Assembly (NCBI RefSeq): GCF_008107725.1
Contig: NZ_VIRN01000064.1
Coordinates: forward strand, 1,240,001 to 1,304,000
Source: Marinobacter sp. BW6
GTDB lineage: Bacteria; Pseudomonadota; Gammaproteobacteria; Pseudomonadales; Oleiphilaceae
Direction of reading: 5' to 3'
DNA: 64,000 nt
The translations under genes were made by a program, and so were the position numbers. The notes under the pieces are model-generated. The model made no database searches and was not told where the DNA came from. It worked only from the letters and a program-made list of their open reading frames with translations. Numbering within the stretch: the first letter of the stretch is position 1; each line of letters begins with the position of its first letter. This document shows positions 26,667-35,761 of this stretch, piece after piece.

Positions 26667-28211
26667 TCATTGCCGTCCCCATTCATTTCCTCCCATTTCA
26701 ACCAACCGAGACGCGGCTCGTCGAAAGGAAAAGGCGAGATCATTGGCGGACGATAGCTGTGCCAGTGACACGCCAATTCGACCCGTCGCCGACCACTCAT
26801 AATATTCTCCCTCTTTGGTGCGAATCATGGTGGTCGCAAAGGAACTTGAGTTTCCTCCCTTTTCATTGACAATCAATTCTTCATCTCCGTCGCTGCTTTC
26901 GACTTGCGCTTCAAAATCAACAAACAACTCGTCGAGCGGGACTTGTGCCGCCAGCACCAAGCGGGTGCGAGATTCATAACACGCGTCAATGAGGGTCACG
27001 AATCGTCGTGCTTCGTTGAGGTGATTGGCGTCCAGTTGGGGGACGCGCTCCATGATGATGACCGGAAATCGGCGGCAGAGAGAAATATAATCGGCCGCCC
27101 CGAGCGGTTGGTAGCACAACTCGGAAAAGTCAAACCAGGCGCACCGGTCATTCAATCGGGTCACCTGGACGGTGCGACCAAAGAGGACGGGAATGATCTC
27201 GGCCTCAGTTCCGGATGCAGTGCTACCAAATATTTTTTCCAACTGCGCCTGCATGTTGTTTTTACTATTATTATCACTATGAACTTTCTTGTTTGACCAA
27301 AAATAGGATTGACCATCCGCTCGATTTTCAAGTCGATAATCCTTCTGGGAATCCTCCATGGAAATAATGTCGAATGTGTGTTTTAACATGTCTATGAATG
27401 GCAAAAAGAGGGAGCGGTTAATGCCTCCCTCATACAAGGCATCGGGAGAGCGATTCGAGGTAGCCACTACCACCACATTCAAATCCAATAATAATGAAAA
27501 CAGTCGCTTCAAAATCATGGCATCGGCAACGTCTGTCACTTGAAATTCATCGAAACAGAGGAGTTGGGCTTCTTGTGCCAATTGTTGCGCGATGATGGGA
27601 ATCGCATCACCTCGTGGGTACTCCTGTTTGTAGGCAAAGATGCGATGATGGACGTCTAGCATGAACTCATGAAAGTGGACGCGGCGTTTGGTTATGTTTA
27701 TGTGTTTGTGGCTGTCATTAGTACAGCAAGAATTATCATCAGGAACAGAAACCGACGCGTAAAAGAGATCCATTAGAAAGCTCTTGCCGACCCCGACCGG
27801 TCCATGAATGTACATGCCTCGCGGTGGTGGACCAAAAGACCACAAATGGAACTTCTTTCGAAGAAAAGACTGAGCGTGTGCCAAGGATCGCGCCAGTAAC
27901 CGTAACAGTGGACTGCTGTTTTTAAAGCTGCTCTCTGTCGGTTCGTCGCTGCGTACTGATACTGGTGGGAGCGAGGTAAGAGACTCGTGCAGGGCATCGA
28001 ATTTTGCCGCCAGAGCGACCTGCGCGTCATCTCGTTGCACCTCCCCCGAATCCACCATGCGTTTATACGCTGCTGTCACGGGGCCTGGCGGGAAGGACCG
28101 CCAAGCGACGCGATGTTGTGCTGTCATATTCTTCATCACAGTCTTCATCATGGAACTGATGAGTTTATTAACATGGTGGTTTGGTACGCTAGATTTCTGT
28201 ATGGGTATCAA
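26667..28211 (-). CDS. AFG1/ZapE-type AAA ATPase of eukaryotic character
   Basis: Up to 514 residues. Walker A is GPVGVGKS followed by FLMDLFY, Walker B is LLCFDEFQVTD, then VVVATSNRSPDALYEGG. Order and spacing match AFG1/LACE1/ZapE. Eukaryote-like points are INRSLFLPFIDMLK, LGAADYISLCRRF and NEARRFVTLIDACYE, plus a low-complexity N/S/K insertion before MQAQLEKIFG. Mitochondrial AFG1 helps turn over respiratory-chain proteins; bacterial ZapE acts at division. Codon use and poly-A/T-rich patches differ from the neighbours. The frame opens after a TAG and uses TTG (28209-28211) with a perfect AGGAGG 15 bases upstream; ATGs at 28151 or 28127 are alternatives without a clear ribosome site. The domain starts near residue 44 with GPVTAAYKRM, and no targeting peptide is recognisable. 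Confidence 0.85.
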   Translation of the reverse strand: MIPIQKSSVPNHHVNKLISSMMKTVMKNMTAQHRVAWRSFPPGPVTAAYKRMVDSGEVQRDDAQVALAAKFDALHESLTSLPPVSVRSDEPTESSFKNSSPLLRLLARSLAHAQSFLRKKFHLWSFGPPPRGMYIHGPVGVGKSFLMDLFYASVSVPDDNSCCTNDSHKHINITKRRVHFHEFMLDVHHRIFAYKQEYPRGDAIPIIAQQLAQEAQLLCFDEFQVTDVADAMILKRLFSLLLDLNVVVVATSNRSPDALYEGGINRSLFLPFIDMLKHTFDIISMEDSQKDYRLENRADGQSYFWSNKKVHSDNNSKNNMQAQLEKIFGSTASGTEAEIIPVLFGRTVQVTRLNDRCAWFDFSELCYQPLGAADYISLCRRFPVIIMERVPQLDANHLNEARRFVTLIDACYESRTRLVLAAQVPLDELFVDFEAQVESSDGDEELIVNEKGGNSSSFATTMIRTKEGEYYEWSATGRIGVSLAQLSSANDLAFSFRRAASRLVEMGGNEWGRQ

Positions 28212-28491
28212 ATTAACCCTGACACACCTCCTCTATTCGGCAAGCCCCGGGTTCTGCCCTGTCGCTGCGAACATTCCTAAAAAAGAGGCTTAATACAGCG
28301 GGGGGGAGAGTATTGCTCCAGCCGCTTGAATGTTCGCTTCGCGACCTTACCGGATACTTGACTATCTCAAATTTCGGCCAGGTTTTGGCGACATGACCGA
28401 TGGATATTGAATCTCTGGCCCGCCTAACCCACAATCAGCTCCACCGAAGTAAACAAACGCTCACTTTAATCCCGGTAGAGAGGTAGAACAG
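28212..28491. other. Intergenic stretch at the right edge of the foreign segment
   Basis: No gene recognised. It holds two further copies of the GAATGTTCGC-type repeat (28261-28276 inverted, 28328-28345 direct) and a run of seven G at about 28300. The last 100 bases, leading to the crotonase gene, look like a normal promoter region of the host chromosome. Confidence 0.45.
28261..28345. repeat. Inverted pair of GAATGTTCGC repeats
   Basis: GTCGCTGCGAACATTC (28261-28276) and GAATGTTCGCTTCGCGAC (28328-28345) are imperfect inverted copies separated by about 50 bases. Together with the copy at 26643 they bracket the AFG1-like gene. Confidence 0.5.
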
Positions 28492-29190
28492 GTGACTGAG
28501 CTGGTAAGTTATGATTTGAAAGACGATGTTGCCACGATTGCCATCAGCAACGGCAAGGCCAATGCCCTGAGTCAGGAAGTATTCGAGGGGCTCAACGCGG
28601 CGCTGGATCGGGCAGAACAGGACAAGGCCGTTGTGATCCTGACTGGGCAGCCAGGCGTGTTCTCTGCCGGATACGACCTGAAAGAAATGCAGAAGGGGCC
28701 GAAAGAAGCAGCCGCGCTGGTAAAAACCGGCTCCAGCTTTACCCGGCGTCTGGCCGCATTCCCGTTGCCAATCATTGGTGCCTGTAGCGGCCATGCCATT
28801 GCCAAGGGCGCGTTCATTCTGCTGTCAGTGGATCACCGCATTGGTGTTGAGGGGCCCTTCAAGCTGGGCCTGAACGAAGTGGCAATCGGCATGACCATGC
28901 ACCACGCCGGGATTGAGATTGCCCGCCATCGACTGGCACCGGCCCACTTTTACCGTTCGGTCGTGAACGCTGAGATCTACAACCCGGAAGGAGCCGTAGA
29001 GGCGGGCTTCCTGGACGAGGTGGTTGCCCAGGACAAACTGGTTGAGCGGGCCACCGAGCTGGCGCAGCATTTCAAAACCCTGAACATGCGCGCCCACCGC
29101 GAAACCAAGGTGAAGGCCAAAGCGGACTATCTGGCGCTGCTGGATCGTTGCATCGAGCAGGACGCCGAACACCTTGGCCTGAACGGCTAG
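28492..29190 (+). CDS. Crotonase/enoyl-CoA hydratase family protein
   Basis: 232 residues with a GTG start. The crotonase fold is shown by ISNGKANALSQEVFEGL, the oxyanion-hole segment GVFSAGYDLKEMQKG and the second-half GHAIAKGAFILLS. The catalytic region reads LGLNEVAIGMTM, retaining one Glu. It is shorter than PaaF/FadB-type hydratases (about 257 residues), so I do not assign it to phenylacetate degradation. It is convergent with the GIDE-LemA gene, with stop codons one base apart. Confidence 0.85.
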   Translation: MTELVSYDLKDDVATIAISNGKANALSQEVFEGLNAALDRAEQDKAVVILTGQPGVFSAGYDLKEMQKGPKEAAALVKTGSSFTRRLAAFPLPIIGACSGHAIAKGAFILLSVDHRIGVEGPFKLGLNEVAIGMTMHHAGIEIARHRLAPAHFYRSVVNAEIYNPEGAVEAGFLDEVVAQDKLVERATELAQHFKTLNMRAHRETKVKAKADYLALLDRCIEQDAEHLGLNG

Positions 29191-29191
29191 T

Positions 29192-31393
29192 TCACGTTTT
29201 TGAACTGAACTGCGGTGCTTCGCGGAAACGGAACAGCTTTGCCAGGATCACGTCCGGGAACGACTGGATCCGGGTGTTGTAGATCATCGCGCTCTCGGTG
29301 TAGCTGTTTCGCAAGAGCGAAAGGTAATTTTCCGTCTCTGCCATGATCGACATGAACTTCTGAATTACCTCATTGTTCTTCAGGTCCGGATATCCCTCGA
29401 TCCGGGCCTGGAGCGCATTGGTTACCTTCTGTTCAAACTGGATAAGCTTGTCTGCCTGGCCCTTCGAACTCATCTCGACAGGGTCCGCGCTGCGTAGCTG
29501 GGCAATGGCTTTCAGCAGCTGTTTTTCGTGGGCCAGAGACGCCTTCACGACCTTCTCCAGGTTGGGCCAGAGCTCATGGCGTTGTTGGAGAATGGTGTCG
29601 ATATTGGCGGCTGCCCGGTCCACGCGGTTTTTCAGGAACACAATGTCGTTGTAGTGCAGTATGCCTGTGTAGACGAGCAGGACGATCGGTACCGTCAGGG
29701 CAGACAGAATCAGGTTGTCCGGGCTGAAGCCCCCATCTGCGGCAAACAGGGCCGTAGTGGAGAACAGGAACAGGCCAAGTGTCAGGGCGATGCCCGCAAA
29801 ACCCCGCGCCCCCCGATCCAGCACAATGTCCTCTTCTTGGTTCCCACTGATCAGGAAGGGTGAGGCATCATCCTTCTGGATCGTGAGTCGGTCCGGCTGA
29901 TCGCGATCCAGGCCGGCAAAGCCCAGGCAGTAAACGTTCACGAAGGTGTCGAGGAAGCGGACGGTGTAACGCCTGTCGCCCCGGCGTTCCGAATGGTACT
30001 GCGGGTATTCGATCTTCGCACCGTCTGGCTGGACGAGAACCTTTCCCTCGCTGTCTTCCAGCCAGAAAGGCGCTCGTTCTTCCCGATGCTCGATGACTCG
30101 CCACTTCTCGTTTTTGCCGGAGCCACGCTTTTCTTCCACCTTGTAGTCGAAGGCCACGCATTTCTCATTCTTCAATGGGTCCCGAAGGGGCGGGTGGTCA
30201 TCATCGACATCCACCATCGCCTTGAGCTCCGAGACGCCAAAACTGAGTCCCCGGGTGCTGCTGGTAGGTACCGCTTCGATCAGGCGCTTGAACTTGACGG
30301 TTCGGATCGAAAGCCACAAAAGCAGCAGGGCGGCTATAATGCTGGCAGCTGCAAGCCCTCGGCTGGTCCAGGCGTGCTGGTATCGTCCCTCGGGCTGGCT
30401 GGCCACGATGGAACGGGCAATGCCGGCGGTCTGCTCATCAAGTTCGGGAACTGGCAGGCGATTCTGGACCACGCTCCGGAACATCCAGCGATCCAGCCAG
30501 CCACTGGTGCTCTGACGGATCAGTTGCTGTAAAGCCGCCACGTCGGCCAATACCAGCGAGCGTGCGCTTGCCTCATCAATCTTTTGATAACGGGCCTCAT
30601 ACAAGGTGGCGATGGCAGACCATTCCTGCCGGAGTTTATTGATGCCGAGCACCGAGAGCGTGCCGGACACCGCAATCGTCATTACCAGAACATAGACCCA
30701 GAACCGGTGAATTCTGATCAAAGGAAGCGAAAGCGCGATACCGAGAGCCAGAAGGCCAGTTGCGATGGAAATGCGGATGGCTGCTTCGAAGAACCGGTCG
30801 CCACTGTCCGCGGCCAGGGTGTTCCGGGAAACCATGGCCGGAAGGCTGAAGTCCTCGAGGCCATAAAAGTTAACTGCCCCGACTTCGCTGCTGTACTGAC
30901 CGATTACGCGCGCCGTGTGTCCGGGAATGAGCGCCCACTCCGAGTAGATCCTGCGGCCGGACTGATTGCGATAGGTTCGCTCCAGATTCCATTCGACCGT
31001 TTCCAGGTCGCTGCCAGGAGCCACAATGACCGAGCCGGTCTGGTCCCTGAGCTGGAAGTCGCCGCCGCGGGCGCCGGAATCCAGGGTGCGGGTACGCAGA
31101 TCGCCGTCCGAGTCGCGATATTCCTCCTCCAGTTTGTAGCGATAGTAGACCGCCTCGGTTTTGGAATAGGGGGTTTCGAGAGTTCCCAGCTGATCCGTGA
31201 CCTCGCCTGCTATCACATAGGGGCCTGTGGTCAAAGCGCCGACGGGCGTTTCAGGTAGTCGTTCCAGTTGCCGTGCCTCGGTGAGCTGGCTGAGCCCGGA
31301 CGTCATTGCATAGTAGCTGCCGGCCAGGCAGGCGACTGCGATAATGGCGGTGATAATCCGGCCGGGAATACTGGCGATATTGAAGCGCCCCAT
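29192..31393 (-). CDS. Membrane protein with two GIDE-like domains and a C-terminal LemA domain
   Basis: 733 residues from the ATG at 31391-31393 (AAGGA about 11 bases upstream). Layout: one N-terminal helix, a GIDE/BAM-like extracytoplasmic domain (about 45-190), two helices (about 205-255), a helical linker, another helix (about 345-365), a second GIDE-like domain (about 380-530, ending near PDGAKIEYPQYH), two helices (about 545-600), then a LemA coiled-coil domain (about 610-733, with NDIVFLKNRVDRAAANI and LRNSYTESAMIYNTRIQSFP). GIDE domains occur in eukaryotic MUL1-type membrane ligases and in bacteria. LemA proteins are small membrane proteins of unknown role. There is no RING finger, so ligase activity is not implied. 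Confidence 0.8.
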   Translation of the reverse strand: MGRFNIASIPGRIITAIIAVACLAGSYYAMTSGLSQLTEARQLERLPETPVGALTTGPYVIAGEVTDQLGTLETPYSKTEAVYYRYKLEEEYRDSDGDLRTRTLDSGARGGDFQLRDQTGSVIVAPGSDLETVEWNLERTYRNQSGRRIYSEWALIPGHTARVIGQYSSEVGAVNFYGLEDFSLPAMVSRNTLAADSGDRFFEAAIRISIATGLLALGIALSLPLIRIHRFWVYVLVMTIAVSGTLSVLGINKLRQEWSAIATLYEARYQKIDEASARSLVLADVAALQQLIRQSTSGWLDRWMFRSVVQNRLPVPELDEQTAGIARSIVASQPEGRYQHAWTSRGLAAASIIAALLLLWLSIRTVKFKRLIEAVPTSSTRGLSFGVSELKAMVDVDDDHPPLRDPLKNEKCVAFDYKVEEKRGSGKNEKWRVIEHREERAPFWLEDSEGKVLVQPDGAKIEYPQYHSERRGDRRYTVRFLDTFVNVYCLGFAGLDRDQPDRLTIQKDDASPFLISGNQEEDIVLDRGARGFAGIALTLGLFLFSTTALFAADGGFSPDNLILSALTVPIVLLVYTGILHYNDIVFLKNRVDRAAANIDTILQQRHELWPNLEKVVKASLAHEKQLLKAIAQLRSADPVEMSSKGQADKLIQFEQKVTNALQARIEGYPDLKNNEVIQKFMSIMAETENYLSLLRNSYTESAMIYNTRIQSFPDVILAKLFRFREAPQFSSKT

Positions 31394-31557
31394 GGCGGGA
31401 GAGTCCTTGTTCTGCTGGCTTTCAGGGGCACGAGTATAAAGTATCGGGCTTTCTCGTTCCCCCTGGCTCCACTCGAATTGGGATGGAATGCATGTTGGCA
31501 AGGGTGGATGGTTCCTATAACGTTAAAGGCTTTCCTTTCAGAACTCAGGAGCGCGTT

Positions 31558-32589
31558 GTGTCCCAGTCCGAGCAGTTTGCCAGCGACAACTACAGCGGTG
31601 TATGCCCGCAGGCCTGGAAAGCCATGGAAGCGGCCAACCGGATGGATGAACCAGCCTACGGCGAGGACAGCTGGACTCAAAAGGCGGCGGATGGTCTGAG
31701 GACGCTGTTCGATACCGACTGTGACGTTTACTTTGTGTTCAATGGCACCGCCGCCAACTCTCTGGCCCTGGCTTCGATCGGTCAGTCGTTTCACAGCGTG
31801 ATCTGCCATGAGCTGGCCCATATTGAAACCGATGAATGCGGCGGCCCGGAGTACGCCTCCAACGGCGCCAAGCTGCTCTTGGGGCAGGGTGAAAACGGCA
31901 AGCTGACACCGGAGAGCATCGAGCACCTGGTAACCAAACGGACCGATATTCACTACCCCAAGCCCAAGGCGCTCAGCCTTACCCAGGCCACAGAGGTTGG
32001 CACGGTCTATACACCCGAGGAGCTGCGGGTTATCCGGTCGGTCGCCGATCGCCACAAGCTCAATATTCATATGGATGGTGCCCGCTTCGCCAATGCGGTG
32101 GCTGCGCTGGATGTGCATCCGTCGGAGATTACCTGGAAGGCCGGTGTCGATGTTTTATGCTTTTCCGGTACCAAGAACGGTCTGGCGCTCGGCGAGGCGG
32201 TGGTGTTCTTCAACCGGTCTCTGGCGGAGGACTTCGAGTGGCGTTGTAAGCAGGCTGGTCAGCTGGCCTCCAAGATGCGCTATATTTCTGCACCCTGGTG
32301 CGGGCTTCTCGAAGGCGATGTGTGGTTGCAGAACGCTCGTCACGCCAATGCCTGCGCCCAGCGCCTTGCCGCGGGGCTGGAAGGCCTTCCAGGTATCCAG
32401 CTACGCTACCCGAGACAGGTCAACGGTGTTTTCGTGGAGATGCCGGAGCCGTTGCAGGCAGCACTGCGGGCCAAAGGCTGGCGCTTTTATAATTTTATCG
32501 GTGGCAGTGCCCGTCTGATGTGTTCCTGGGCAACGACCAATGAACAGGTAGACCGCTTCCTGTCGGATGTTCGTGCCCTGGTTAGTTAA
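31558..32589 (+). CDS. Low-specificity L-threonine aldolase
   Basis: 343 residues from the GTG at 31558, which has AGGAG six bases upstream and begins [14 protein letters not shown] longer frame from 31483 is unlikely. PLP-dependent fold-type I enzyme: [21 protein letters not shown] (cofactor Asp/Arg) and the Schiff-base lysine in [13 protein letters not shown]. It cleaves L-threonine/allo-threonine to glycine and acetaldehyde. It is divergent from the GIDE-LemA gene and 76 bases upstream of efpL on the same strand. Confidence 0.9.
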   Translation: MSQSEQFASDNYSGVCPQAWKAMEAANRMDEPAYGEDSWTQKAADGLRTLFDTDCDVYFVFNGTAANSLALASIGQSFHSVICHELAHIETDECGGPEYASNGAKLLLGQGENGKLTPESIEHLVTKRTDIHYPKPKALSLTQATEVGTVYTPEELRVIRSVADRHKLNIHMDGARFANAVAALDVHPSEITWKAGVDVLCFSGTKNGLALGEAVVFFNRSLAEDFEWRCKQAGQLASKMRYISAPWCGLLEGDVWLQNARHANACAQRLAAGLEGLPGIQLRYPRQVNGVFVEMPEPLQAALRAKGWRFYNFIGGSARLMCSWATTNEQVDRFLSDVRALVS

Positions 32590-32665
32590 GATCTATCGAT
32601 TCCGGGGCGAAGTCGTGGTATATCAGCAGCCCCAAAATCCCAATTATTTTACGGAAACAGAAGAC

Positions 32666-33232
32666 ATGCCCAGAGCCAGTGAAATCAAAAAGAACTCCGC
32701 CGTTGAATACGATGGTCGGGTGTATTTTGTAAAGGACATCGAGCGTTCAGTGCCCCAGGGCCGGGCCGGCGGCAGTCTTTACCGCATGCGCATGTACGAT
32801 GTGGTGACCAACCAGAAGCTGGACGAGACCTTCAAGGATTCGGACATGCTTAACCTGGCCGATCTCACTCGCCGTGAAGCCACCTTTTCTTACGCCGATG
32901 GCGATGAATACGTGTTCATGGATACCGAGGATTTCACCCAGTACAGCCTGAACCGCGAGGCCATTGCCGACGAGTTGCTGTTCATTTCCGAAGATACTCA
33001 GGGCGTCATGGTCATCCTGTTGAAGGATTCGCCGGTTTCTCTGGCTCTTCCGCCCACGGTTGAACTGGTAATCGAGGAGACGGACCCGTCTGTGAAGGGC
33101 GGCTCTGCGACGGCCAGAACCAAGCCCGCCCGTTTTGCAACGGGTTTGGTCGTTCAGGTTCCCGAGCACATCTCCACCGGAGATCGCATTCGCATTAACG
33201 TGGAGGAGCGCAAGTTCCTGGGCCGCGCCTGA
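32666..33232 (+). CDS. efpL: Elongation factor P-like protein
   Basis: 188 residues from the ATG at 32666 ([16 protein letters not shown]). Three beta-barrel EF-P domains are present. The tip loop reads [19 protein letters not shown], the form typical of the YeiP/EfpL group (Arg at the tip) and not EF-P itself (Lys). It aids translation of difficult peptide sequences on the ribosome. The C-terminal [10 protein letters not shown] is characteristic. It is often annotated yeiP. Confidence 0.92.
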   Translation: MPRASEIKKNSAVEYDGRVYFVKDIERSVPQGRAGGSLYRMRMYDVVTNQKLDETFKDSDMLNLADLTRREATFSYADGDEYVFMDTEDFTQYSLNREAIADELLFISEDTQGVMVILLKDSPVSLALPPTVELVIEETDPSVKGGSATARTKPARFATGLVVQVPEHISTGDRIRINVEERKFLGRA

Positions 33233-33262
33233 GCTGAAGTTGTTCCGAAGTAAGGACACCCT

Positions 33263-34447
33263 GTGAAGCCAATAGAAACAATAAAGGTGTTGGTCGCCAG
33301 CGTGATTGCTGTTGTGGTCATGGTGGGGATTGCCCGGTTTTCCTACACACCCATGATCCCGGAAATGGTCGCGGCATTGGGGTTGAGCAAATCGGTTGTC
33401 GGCATGCTGGCAACCGTTAACTACGCCGGCTACCTGACTGGCGCGGTCCTCATTACCCGCATCAGCGATCTCGGTCTCAAGGTCAGGCTTTACCAGCTCG
33501 GGCTGGTGGTTGCGGTGGTTTCAACGGTTCTCATGGGGTACACCACCAACGTGTGGCTGTGGTTCATCCTGCGTTTCATCTCCGGGCTGAGCACCTCCGC
33601 GGGCATGTTGCTTGGCGCTGGTCTGCTGATGAGCTGGCTGATCAAGAACAACCAGAAATCCGAGCTAGGCGTGTTCTTTTCCGGTATAGGCCTCGGGATT
33701 GTCCTGACTGCCGTTACAGCGGAACTGATCAAAGATCCGTTTACCTGGGATCAGCAATGGGTAATCTACGGGCTGGTGGCCCTGGCGCTCTTGGTTCCGG
33801 CCTGGCGCTGGATGCCGGACTATCGGGCCTGTGCTTTGCCGAAAACAGGTGCGGCCAAGGCCGGTGATGAGCGAAGCCGGTTCATACGGATCCTGCAGCT
33901 GGCGTATTTCTGCGCCGGCGTGGGCTATGTGGTCACGGCCACCTTTCTGGTCGCGATCGCGGAATCCATACCCGAACTTCAGGGGCAGGGATGGCTGGTC
34001 TGGCTGATTGCAGGCCTTGCTGCCACCCCCGCCTGCTGGTTATGGGATGTGTTCTCTCGCCGCTGGGGGCAGTGGCTGGCGCTCTATCTGGCTTATACCC
34101 TGAACTCCGTCAGCATCCTGATGCTGATTGTGAATACCAGTCTGGCCAGTGTGATGCTCAGTTCGGTGATATACGGTGCCAGCTTTATCGGTATTGTCAG
34201 CATGATGCTGGCGATGGTGGGACGGGTTTTCCCCGAGAACCCCTCACGGCCTATGAGTCGGCTTACCTTCAGCTATGGCATTGCACAGATGGTCGCGCCC
34301 GCCGTGGTTGGTTATCTTGCCGATGTGGAGGGTAATTACACCAACGGCCTCTGGCTGACTCTCGTGGTGATGGTGTTAGGTGTTGTTATGCTTCATCTCG
34401 CACGGCAGGCAAAGGGAAGAGAGGCAGAGCCTACTCTCTCCCAATAA
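33263..34447 (+). CDS. YbfB/YjiJ-family MFS transporter
   Basis: 394 residues, GTG start with AAGGA upstream, twelve helices. The N-terminal GIARFSYTPMIPEMVAALGLS and the GYLTGAVL region fit the YbfB/YjiJ MFS family (PF06779). Substrates are mostly unknown. It lies 30 bases after efpL and could be co-transcribed. The C-terminal half has a typical second six-helix bundle ending in a basic tail. Confidence 0.85.
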   Translation: MKPIETIKVLVASVIAVVVMVGIARFSYTPMIPEMVAALGLSKSVVGMLATVNYAGYLTGAVLITRISDLGLKVRLYQLGLVVAVVSTVLMGYTTNVWLWFILRFISGLSTSAGMLLGAGLLMSWLIKNNQKSELGVFFSGIGLGIVLTAVTAELIKDPFTWDQQWVIYGLVALALLVPAWRWMPDYRACALPKTGAAKAGDERSRFIRILQLAYFCAGVGYVVTATFLVAIAESIPELQGQGWLVWLIAGLAATPACWLWDVFSRRWGQWLALYLAYTLNSVSILMLIVNTSLASVMLSSVIYGASFIGIVSMMLAMVGRVFPENPSRPMSRLTFSYGIAQMVAPAVVGYLADVEGNYTNGLWLTLVVMVLGVVMLHLARQAKGREAEPTLSQ

Positions 34448-34491
34448 GCTTCGGTGATTGAACCGCTGCAGCGTTTTATTTGCCGTGAGTG

Positions 34492-35649
34492 CTACTGGCC
34501 GCCGGCACGGTAAAAGGCCCGACTCTTTTCGTACACCGGCGACATATCAACCATGGCGAAGCCCAGCACCGGTTTGTGGATCGAGAAAGAGAAGTCCGTT
34601 CCTGCTTGAAGGCTGTCCCAGTATTCTCGAATATTACTGTCCCGTTGATCGATAGCAGGGTAGCTTGAATTCTGGAAGTAAGCGGCCTCGACCATCTCGT
34701 AGGCAATGGGCACAGGCTCCGGGGAGGCGATGAGAGTATAGCGTTGTATTCCGGGGTAAGTTGCTGCTATCGCCACGATGCAGAGCATGGCGGCAACTCC
34801 GAGTCGCTCAGGGCCGGGAGCGCCTCTGCCAAGCCGAATCCCCAATGCTCCTGCCAGTAAGCCCATTGAGACAAATGGCCATATGGGCAAATCTCCAAGA
34901 ATCAGGTAGTTGGTGAGCACGAGGTAGTCAGTCAGTGCATAGAGGCCCATGCCGCTCAGCAATACCAACTCAATCAACATACCCCGGTGCTTGAGCAGGT
35001 TGAAGTGTTTGGCGAGCGGCCCGGTACGATCAACGGGTGTCGAGGCAACACGCGCTTCACCTGCGGCTTCCGATAGGGCTCTCACTAGAGGCGCTTCGCT
35101 GATTATGGCTTCTACTCGCGCCTTGGGTTTCCCGAAGGCTCCGGCAAGCCCCAGTCGATGATCCGGAGCGCCGACCCTCAAAAAGTTGTAGGGTTGAAGC
35201 AGGTAGGTTTTACTGTCAGTAATGAGGCTGAGCCGCGATTGCTGAATAGCCTGAGCCATATTCCGGAAACCGGTAACCGGGGTCAGCTCGATCTTCCGTA
35301 TGGTGTGCAGCGGGATTCGATGCTCGCCAGTGGTCAGTCCCATCAACCCAAGCCCGGTCAGTTTGGGAATTTTGATGCTGACGGTCTCACTGTCCAGGCT
35401 CACTTTCACTTTACGATTGGCTGCTGCAACCAGAGCGCCGATCAGCGCAACGATAACCAGTATCTGTAAGTCGAAATGGACGTTGCCATAGTCATCTTTG
35501 TAGATCTGCGCGAGGTCCATTTCGCTGAGGTTTGGCAGTTCCAGCAGGAAGAGGCTGCCCAGCATGAAGGTCAGTAATGCGCCTAGTCCGCCCAGTAGCT
35601 GGCCGGTTTTCAAAATACTGGCGGAATATCGGAAATGTTGCTTAGCCAT
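34492..35649 (-). CDS. Hypothetical polytopic membrane protein
   Basis: 385 residues. There are two N-terminal helices (residues about 15-37 and 62-78), then a soluble region with a PH-like pattern (VKVSLDSETVSIKIPKLTG, IPLHTIRKIELTP), then about four helices (about 220-315) and a C-terminal extracytoplasmic tail of about 80 residues. I do not recognise the family. It stands alone between the MFS gene (convergent) and the dehydrogenase gene (divergent). Confidence 0.6.
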   Translation of the reverse strand: MAKQHFRYSASILKTGQLLGGLGALLTFMLGSLFLLELPNLSEMDLAQIYKDDYGNVHFDLQILVIVALIGALVAAANRKVKVSLDSETVSIKIPKLTGLGLMGLTTGEHRIPLHTIRKIELTPVTGFRNMAQAIQQSRLSLITDSKTYLLQPYNFLRVGAPDHRLGLAGAFGKPKARVEAIISEAPLVRALSEAAGEARVASTPVDRTGPLAKHFNLLKHRGMLIELVLLSGMGLYALTDYLVLTNYLILGDLPIWPFVSMGLLAGALGIRLGRGAPGPERLGVAAMLCIVAIAATYPGIQRYTLIASPEPVPIAYEMVEAAYFQNSSYPAIDQRDSNIREYWDSLQAGTDFSFSIHKPVLGFAMVDMSPVYEKSRAFYRAGGQ

Positions 35650-35761
35650 GCCTTGATCATCCCTGAATCAGTAAGTCAGGGGCCATCTTAATACATCATT
35701 TCAGGTAAACCAGTGTTTCAGGTTCGTTCTTTGCGCGGTTCCACAGAGGGAGAGTAGAGGT

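Noticed and set aside
26470..26682. Small reverse-strand gene overlapping the left repeat
   Set aside because: It overlaps the 3' end of the solute-binding gene, has no recognisable sequence and no ribosome site.
26667..28211. Native bacterial zapE
   Set aside because: Insertions, codon use and conserved core segments fit eukaryotic AFG1 better than the compact bacterial protein of about 370 residues, and the neighbours are not those usual for zapE.
28492..29190. The crotonase as the missing paaF
   Set aside because: It is shorter than PaaF, is 9 kb from the island and has no TGATAC element upstream that I could see.
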